NCBI GenBank assembly: GCA_017471765.1
Contig: JAFURT010000034.1
Location: 1 to 64,000, forward strand
Length of the DNA: 64,000 nucleotides
From: Clostridia bacterium
GTDB lineage: Bacteria > Bacillota > Clostridia > Oscillospirales > Acutalibacteraceae
Direction: 5' to 3'
Made by a program: the position numbers and the translations under genes. Below the pieces are notes generated by a model that saw nothing but the letters and a program-made list of their open reading frames with translations, was not told the origin of the DNA and ran no database searches. Numbering within the stretch: the first letter of the stretch is position 1; each line of letters opens with the position of its first letter. Below, in pieces: positions 60,101 through 64,000 of this stretch.

Positions 60101-60679
60101 CTATCCCATGAGGCGATGAGCCGGACGCATATAGCGGATGCACGCCCGGCTTTTCTCCAGCGTGAGGGGATGACCGCCGCCCAGAAGGGAACAGCCCTCC
60201 ACACCTTTATGCAGTTTGGCGACCTTGCCCGGGCGGAGTCCGATTTGCCGGGGGAGGTCAGCCGGCTGGTAGAAGCGCAGTTCCTTACCCCCGGCCAAGG
60301 GGAGGTACTGCCGCTGGACAAGCTCCACCGCTTCCTCTCCGGAGGCCTGTATGCCCGGATGAAAGCCGCCGGGCAGGTGTGGCGTGAATACCCCTTTACC
60401 GTATCGGTGGAGGCCGGGACACTGACCCCTCTGCCGCCGAAAATGGCCAGAGAGCCGGTGGTGGTGCAGGGCATCGCTGACTGCGTGTTCCGGGAGGGCG
60501 ACGCCCTGGTGCTGGTGGACTACAAAACCGACCGGGTCAAGACCGGGGAGGAACTGGCTGACCGCTATCGGTCACAGCTACTTTTCTATAAACAGGCGCT
60601 GGAGCCTCTGCTGGGGCTACCGGTGAAGCAGATGCTGTTGTACAGCTTTGCGTTGGATACGGAAATCGAGATAAAATAA
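57158..60679 (+). CDS. addA: ATP-dependent helicase/nuclease subunit A
   Basis: 1173 residues. UvrD-like helicase motor of AddAB with a C-terminal nuclease. Walker A SAAAGSGKTAVLVERIIRRI at 24-43, IMVDEYQDTNAAQDALFRAL (Walker B), GDVKQSIYGFRQAMPEIF, RLMTVHGSKGLEFPVVF, VALTRARERLFMV, and nuclease motif LVDYKTDRVKTGEEL. It starts inside the end of addB, so the two are translationally coupled in stoichiometric amounts. A terminator follows. Confidence 0.97.
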   Translation: MSKRNWTDKQKQSITATGGTVLVSAAAGSGKTAVLVERIIRRITDPDSPVDIDRLLIVTFTRAAAAEMRQRLGAALAEKMAAEPDNALYQRQQLLLPQAYISTVHGFCTRLLQQYAGQAGLPVGFKVAEDTQAQLLAAEALDTVLEEAYRQKEPAFLALANQLNSHKNDSGLRAAVLQAYQFMQAQPFPEKWLKEQMDVYTRVQPLEKTQWMQWVLRELAMLLEAACLLSARAEAYAHTDGLEPYLDVLPAECKRLQKVKEAVFTVSYDELYQLVTGFTFDRLPAVRTKDAVVAETKDLIKDLRTRIKDKLAKAAAFFCGTEAECRADLAAMAPLVEALGRLVNQYSRQYTALKLEQKLLDYNDLEHETLRLLLEEDGAHPTAVAAELSGRFAEIMVDEYQDTNAAQDALFRALSRQEQNLFMVGDVKQSIYGFRQAMPEIFTGKRDAFSAYDQAKPDYPAAITLENNFRSRHEVTDTVNFLFRQLMQRSLGDVAYEGSEELVYTAPYPQPDTADHRTTWLLLHTEETDPETAEIHLIARKIRNLLATERVQEGETSRPLQWHDVCILLRTRKAITRFSTALNRLGIPTAAEAGGSLLATPEIRLALSLLRVVDNPLREVELTAVLLSPLYGFTPDELAKLRLSGGRHTPLYTLLEGYSHPDEGKEPGMCARCGDVLADLRRYRALAVALPADRLLEQIYRETGLEAVYAARPGGRQRVANLRQLDRTARSFEQGGFRGLSAFVGYIDRLEEQGKDLPAGSTQQQDGVRLMTVHGSKGLEFPVVFLARLSGRGNNDDARQKLLFHTGAGIGLRLVDEEENEKHTTLPFVGVQSARRLDEAAEELRVWYVALTRARERLFMVYSAKDMPKKLEKLALEVPAGTCLLPDTVLRASSPGDVLLTAALRHTDFIPYRPAGLDSLPAETGWQVELCTPTAEQADAVAATASPTPDEALTAALRERLAYVYPYEPLLGVPAKLAASQLSHEAMSRTHIADARPAFLQREGMTAAQKGTALHTFMQFGDLARAESDLPGEVSRLVEAQFLTPGQGEVLPLDKLHRFLSGGLYARMKAAGQVWREYPFTVSVEAGTLTPLPPKMAREPVVVQGIADCVFREGDALVLVDYKTDRVKTGEELADRYRSQLLFYKQALEPLLGLPVKQMLLYSFALDTEIEIK

Positions 60680-60682
60680 AGA

Positions 60683-60718
60683 ACTGCCGTCGGAGGTTTG
60701 CTCCGGCGGCAGTCTTTT
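60683..60718 (+). terminator. Terminator after addA
   Basis: A stem of ACTGCCG/CGGCAGT and CGGAG/CTCCG with one wobble and a 5-nt loop, then CTTTTCT. It lies between convergent genes. Confidence 0.8.
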
Positions 60719-60719
60719 C

Positions 60720-61511
60720 TTAGTGCGATGGTAATACCTGTTGAAGGTATTGTCGGGGGGAGACCCCGAACTGCTTGAGAAAGGCCCGGTTGAAGGTGCG
60801 GATGGTCTGAAAGCCGGACCGCTGTGCCACCTCGGTGATGGAGTAGCGGTTTTGTCCCAGTAGCTGGACGGCGTTTGCCAGCCGCAGAGAATTGACGTAG
60901 TCGGGGAAGCTGATCTTCAGCCGATTACTGAAGGTGTGGGAGATGTGACTGCGGCTGATGTGCAGTTCCTGGGAGACTCTGTCAACGGTCAGTTCCTCGG
61001 TGTAATGCTTCTTGCAATACTGGATGATGCGCAGGGCACAGCTTTGGTTATTGTTGACGGCTGTCAGGGTACAGCGCTCCAGTAGCATCCCCAGGACGGT
61101 GGACAGCAGGGAGAGAATCACCTCGTTGGAGGCACCTCTGGCGTGTTCTTCAAAGACTAACCTGTACAGTTGCAGGAGGGTTTCGTCTTCTCGGCCGGTG
61201 GTGTAGCAGGCGGTGAGAGATGTTTTTTCGGTAAGGGTGGTTGTGTACAGGGGGAAGAAGGCCGGGTTGGCGGTGAACAGCATACCGTCGCTTTCCGGGC
61301 CGAAATCGCAGTAATAGTGGATCTGGTTAGGGAAAACCAGGAAAAAATCCCCTGCATGTAAGGTGTACGCCACCCCATCACAGTAAGCGGTGCCTGTTCC
61401 CCTCTTGAGATAGATAACCTCCACCGCTTCGTGCAGGTGTGGGGGGAAGTTGGGGTTGCCGGTGGGACTGAGCTGGATAGTTTTCTTTATTTCACGAAAG
61501 GCGTCGTGCAT
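60720..61511 (-). CDS. AraC-family regulator with cupin sensor domain
   Basis: 263 residues from the ATG at 61511 (GGAGGTG 3-6 bp upstream, preferred over a TTG at 61523). An N-terminal cupin (FPPHLHEAVEVIYLKRGTGT, HAGDFFLVFPNQIHYY) senses sugar-like ligands in this family; the C-terminal double HTH is clear (LTVDRVSQELHISRSHISHT, ITEVAQRSGFQTIRTFNRAF with KQFGVSPRQY). It is divergent from a GH3 glycosidase over 115 bp, so it probably controls that gene in response to an oligosaccharide. Confidence 0.93.
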   Translation of the reverse strand: MHDAFREIKKTIQLSPTGNPNFPPHLHEAVEVIYLKRGTGTAYCDGVAYTLHAGDFFLVFPNQIHYYCDFGPESDGMLFTANPAFFPLYTTTLTEKTSLTACYTTGREDETLLQLYRLVFEEHARGASNEVILSLLSTVLGMLLERCTLTAVNNNQSCALRIIQYCKKHYTEELTVDRVSQELHISRSHISHTFSNRLKISFPDYVNSLRLANAVQLLGQNRYSITEVAQRSGFQTIRTFNRAFLKQFGVSPRQYLQQVLPSH

Positions 61512-61564
61512 AGGCACCTCCAAAAGTGCACAATATGTCTATAAAACAGCGTAAATTTACTTGT

Positions 61565-61593
61565 ATTGTAGCATAAAATTTCTTAAAATGCAA
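61565..61593 (-). promoter_or_regulatory. Promoter of the AraC gene in the divergent intergenic region
   Basis: TTGCAT (61593-61588), 17 bp and TACAAT (61570-61565) on the minus strand. AAAATGCAAG near 61585 and AACATGCAAG near 61605 form a direct repeat, a possible AraC site for the glycosidase side. Confidence 0.6.
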
Positions 61594-61626
61594 GTAGGAA
61601 CCAAAACATGCAAGGAGGTTGTATCT

Positions 61627-64000
61627 GTGGAAAAGTACGCAAGAATCAAATACCAGCCCTGCTTACCGCTGGGCGAGGACGGCCGGCGGGCTACCGGCTC
61701 GGCGAAGCACATTGCTCTGTCCAGAAGAGCCGCCGGTGAGGGCATGGTACTGCTCAAGAATGAGGGTGGCACGCTTCCGCTGCAGCGGGGCACCAAGGTG
61801 GCGCTGTTTGGCCAGGCCTCGGTGAACTATGTCAAGGGCGGCGGCGGTAGTGGTGAGGTCTACAGCGACTATACCCGCAATGTGTACGACGGCTTTGCGG
61901 AAAAGGAAAAAGAAGGCAAGGTGTCGGTGTTCCAGCCTTTGCGTGCTTTCTATCAGAAGCACGTGGATGCCGAGCTCATCCGGCAGAAGGCGGATTACGA
62001 AAGCGACCGCCTGAAGGCCATCTGGGCCATGGAGGATAAGGGCGAGCAGGAGCTGGCCCGTGGCGATTTCATGCGTGAGGTGCAGGTGCAGGAGGCGGTG
62101 GTGCCGGAGGCGCTGCTGGCCGAGGCCAGAGCCTTTGCGGATACGGCCATCATCACCTTCGGCCGGTTTTCCAGCGAGGGCTATGACCGTGCCGGTGTCA
62201 AGGGCGATTTCTACCTGTCGGATAAAGAAATGGCGCTGGCCGAGCAGGTGAAAGCCGCATTCCCCCACTGCATTGTGGTGCTGGACGTGGGCGGCATGGT
62301 GGATTCCGAGTGGTTTATTCACGACGACACCGTCGGGGCTGTTCTGCTGGCCTGGCAGGCCGGTATGGAGGGCGGCTCGGCGATTGCCGACATCCTGTGC
62401 GGCGATGTGAACCCCTCCGGCAAGCTGGTGGATACCTTCGCCAAGGCGTTTGCGGATTATCCCTATGCCGAGCATTTCAATGATTCCACTGTGTATGTGG
62501 ACTATACCGAGGATATCTATGTGGGCTACCGCTATTTTGAAACGGTTCCCACCGCTAGAGACCGGGTGAACTATCCCTTTGGTTTTGGCTTGTCCTACAC
62601 CACCTTCCGTCTGTGGGGCATCGCCGCCTATGAGGCAGAGGGTACGGTGACGGTAACGGCGAATGTCACCAACACCGGCGATGTGGCCGGTAAAGAAGTG
62701 GTGCAGGTGTATTATTCTGCTCCCCAGGGCTTGCTGGGCAAGCCGGCGAGAGAGCTGTGCGCCTTTGCCAAGACCAAGCTGTTACAGCCCGGCGAGAGCC
62801 AGGCGCTGGCCATGACCTTCCGGGTGGCTGACATGGCCTCCTTTGACGATCTGGGCAAAATCGCTAAGAGCGCCTATGTGCTGGAGAAGGGTGACTATGC
62901 CTTCCATGTGGGCACCTCGGTGCGGGATACCGTGCAGACGGATTTCGTCTACACCGTAGCGGAGGATACCGTGACAGAGCAGCTCACCAGCCTGTGCGCT
63001 CCGGTGGCACTGAAGGAGCGTATGCTGGCGGACGGCAGTTTGGAAGCGCTTACAATGGGCGAAGCCAAGCATTTCTTTGCGGAGAACGCTCCCATCACGG
63101 CCAAGGCACCGGCAGAGGAAATTCCCTTCTCCCGGGTGGGCGAGGCCTGTACGCTGGACGAGTTCATTGCCCAGTTTACCGATGAGGAATTGTGCGAGTT
63201 TATGGGCGCCTCGGAGGATGTGGGCGTGAGCAACACCCAGTGCTTCTCCGGGCTCAAGCGTTTGGGCGTGCCCCCGATGCCGACTGCGGACGGCCCGGCC
63301 GGTCTGCGTCTGCAGGACTGGATCTGTGGCGTACGCACCACCTCTTTCCCCTGTGCGGCGCTGCTAGCCTGCACCTGGAACACCGACCTGTTGGAGGAAA
63401 TCGGACAGGCAGGCGGTCTGGAGGTGAAGGAGAATAACCTGGCGGTGTGGCTCACCCCGGCAATGAATATTCACCGCACCCCTCTCTGCGGCCGGAACTT
63501 CGAGTATTTCTCCGAGGATCCCTTCCTGTCCGGTAAGATGGCGGCGGCCAAGGTGCGGGGCATCCAGTCCAACAACATCGCCTGCTCTGTCAAGCACTTT
63601 GCCTGCAACGGCAAGGAGGTCAACCGCACTAAGAGCGATTCCCGGGTGTCGGAGCGCGCACTGCGAGAAATCTATCTGAAGGGCTTTGAGATCTGTGTTA
63701 AGGAGGCCGACCCCTGGACGATTATGACCTCCTACAACATCATCAACGGCATCCAGGCCAGCGAGAACTGGGAGCTTATCAACGGCATCCTGCGTGGTGA
63801 GTGGGGCTTCAAGGGCATGGTCACCACCGACTGGGGACAGAAAAACAACCCGGTGTACGAGGTGAAGGCCGGCAACGATATGAAGATGCATATCGGCTAC
63901 CCGGAGGATCTGATGGCGGCGCTGAAGACCGGCGAGCTGAAGCGGGCAGACCTGGAGGCTTGTGCCCGGCGCATCCTGTCGGTGTATATGCGGCTGGACT
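61627..64000 (+). CDS. GH3 family beta-glycosidase with reversed domain order, 3' end missing
   Basis: GTG at 61627, 6-7 bp after AAGGAGG; 791 residues without a stop to the window edge. The first 350 residues are the alpha/beta sandwich half (GMVLLKNEGGTLPLQRGTKV, GGMVDSEWFI, NPSGKLVDTFAKAFADYPYA, NYPFGFGLSYTTF), then a fibronectin-like domain (TVTVTANVTNTGDVAGKEVV). The catalytic TIM barrel comes second: GPAGLRLQD, HRTPLCGRNFEYFSEDPFLS, VKHFACNGKE and MVTTDWG with the nucleophile Asp. This swapped order is known from Ruminococcus-type beta-glucosidases. No signal peptide, so it is a cytoplasmic enzyme for imported oligosaccharides. Confidence 0.93.
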   Translation, partial: MEKYARIKYQPCLPLGEDGRRATGSAKHIALSRRAAGEGMVLLKNEGGTLPLQRGTKVALFGQASVNYVKGGGGSGEVYSDYTRNVYDGFAEKEKEGKVSVFQPLRAFYQKHVDAELIRQKADYESDRLKAIWAMEDKGEQELARGDFMREVQVQEAVVPEALLAEARAFADTAIITFGRFSSEGYDRAGVKGDFYLSDKEMALAEQVKAAFPHCIVVLDVGGMVDSEWFIHDDTVGAVLLAWQAGMEGGSAIADILCGDVNPSGKLVDTFAKAFADYPYAEHFNDSTVYVDYTEDIYVGYRYFETVPTARDRVNYPFGFGLSYTTFRLWGIAAYEAEGTVTVTANVTNTGDVAGKEVVQVYYSAPQGLLGKPARELCAFAKTKLLQPGESQALAMTFRVADMASFDDLGKIAKSAYVLEKGDYAFHVGTSVRDTVQTDFVYTVAEDTVTEQLTSLCAPVALKERMLADGSLEALTMGEAKHFFAENAPITAKAPAEEIPFSRVGEACTLDEFIAQFTDEELCEFMGASEDVGVSNTQCFSGLKRLGVPPMPTADGPAGLRLQDWICGVRTTSFPCAALLACTWNTDLLEEIGQAGGLEVKENNLAVWLTPAMNIHRTPLCGRNFEYFSEDPFLSGKMAAAKVRGIQSNNIACSVKHFACNGKEVNRTKSDSRVSERALREIYLKGFEICVKEADPWTIMTSYNIINGIQASENWELINGILRGEWGFKGMVTTDWGQKNNPVYEVKAGNDMKMHIGYPEDLMAALKTGELKRADLEACARRILSVYMRLD

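Overview
The window reads as the chromosome of a Gram-positive Clostridia bacterium, most likely an Oscillospiraceae/Ruminococcaceae-type gut anaerobe. The signs are a GC-rich coding background, strong AGGAGG ribosome binding sites, an IspH-S1 fusion gene, a DivIVA-like protein, a SpoVD-type class B PBP with PASTA domains, an AbrB-type regulator, a dockerin remnant, and a MurE with the DNPR motif of meso-diaminopimelate-adding enzymes. The genus cannot be fixed from the sequence. I see no CRISPR array, complete insertion sequence or rRNA.

Layout. 1-2636 is an AT-rich block ending at the 3' end of a tRNA-Pro gene: the tail of a TPR protein, a tiny overlapping ORF, and a two-gene operon (118-aa unknown protein plus SAMHD1-like HD phosphohydrolase) behind a promoter with a palindrome over its -35 box. 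2949-8043 holds SOS-type uvrB and then uvrA. 8097-12358 is a TetR regulator and a large cysteine-rich secreted protein behind a consensus promoter with three operator-like repeats spaced exactly 18 bp. 12557-19597 holds DUF5685, J-domain and membrane genes, then an RpiR regulator, a flavoprotein, cmk and ispH-rpsA. 19658-24778 carries small housekeeping genes (ferritin-like, uppP, PC4-like, fumarase beta-like, DivIVA-like), rnpB, a small membrane protein under two LexA boxes, and an aldose-epimerase-like gene. 24881-25519 is a graveyard of dockerin, integrase and SEC-C remnants.

25969-41036 runs from ychF into the division and cell wall cluster: mraZ-rsmH-ftsL-spoVD-murE-mraY-ftsW-murG-murA-divIB, then ftsZ on its own promoter. 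murD, murF, murB and murC are absent from it. Four GTGG-type repeats at 10-bp spacing precede mraZ, as expected for MraZ autoregulation.

41108-51143 is rich in secreted proteins. It has a 1559-residue protein with six 51-residue repeats and C-terminal repeats shared with the protein at 8097, and a 600-residue secreted protein built of a module also found in the larger one, followed by a 36-residue peptide gene. Between them lie an abrB-type gene, a small Cys/Gly-rich protein and clpC. 51190-60713 has an RluA-type pseudouridine synthase, radC, a DUF5662 gene and the addB-addA recombination nuclease. 60720-64000 is an AraC regulator divergent from a GH3 glycosidase with reversed domain order, cut by the window edge.

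The best leads for undescribed biology are the HD-phosphohydrolase module beside tRNA-Pro, the LexA-controlled membrane protein at 23166, the TetR operator array with its secreted protein, and the secreted-protein/36-residue-peptide operon at 49110-51143.
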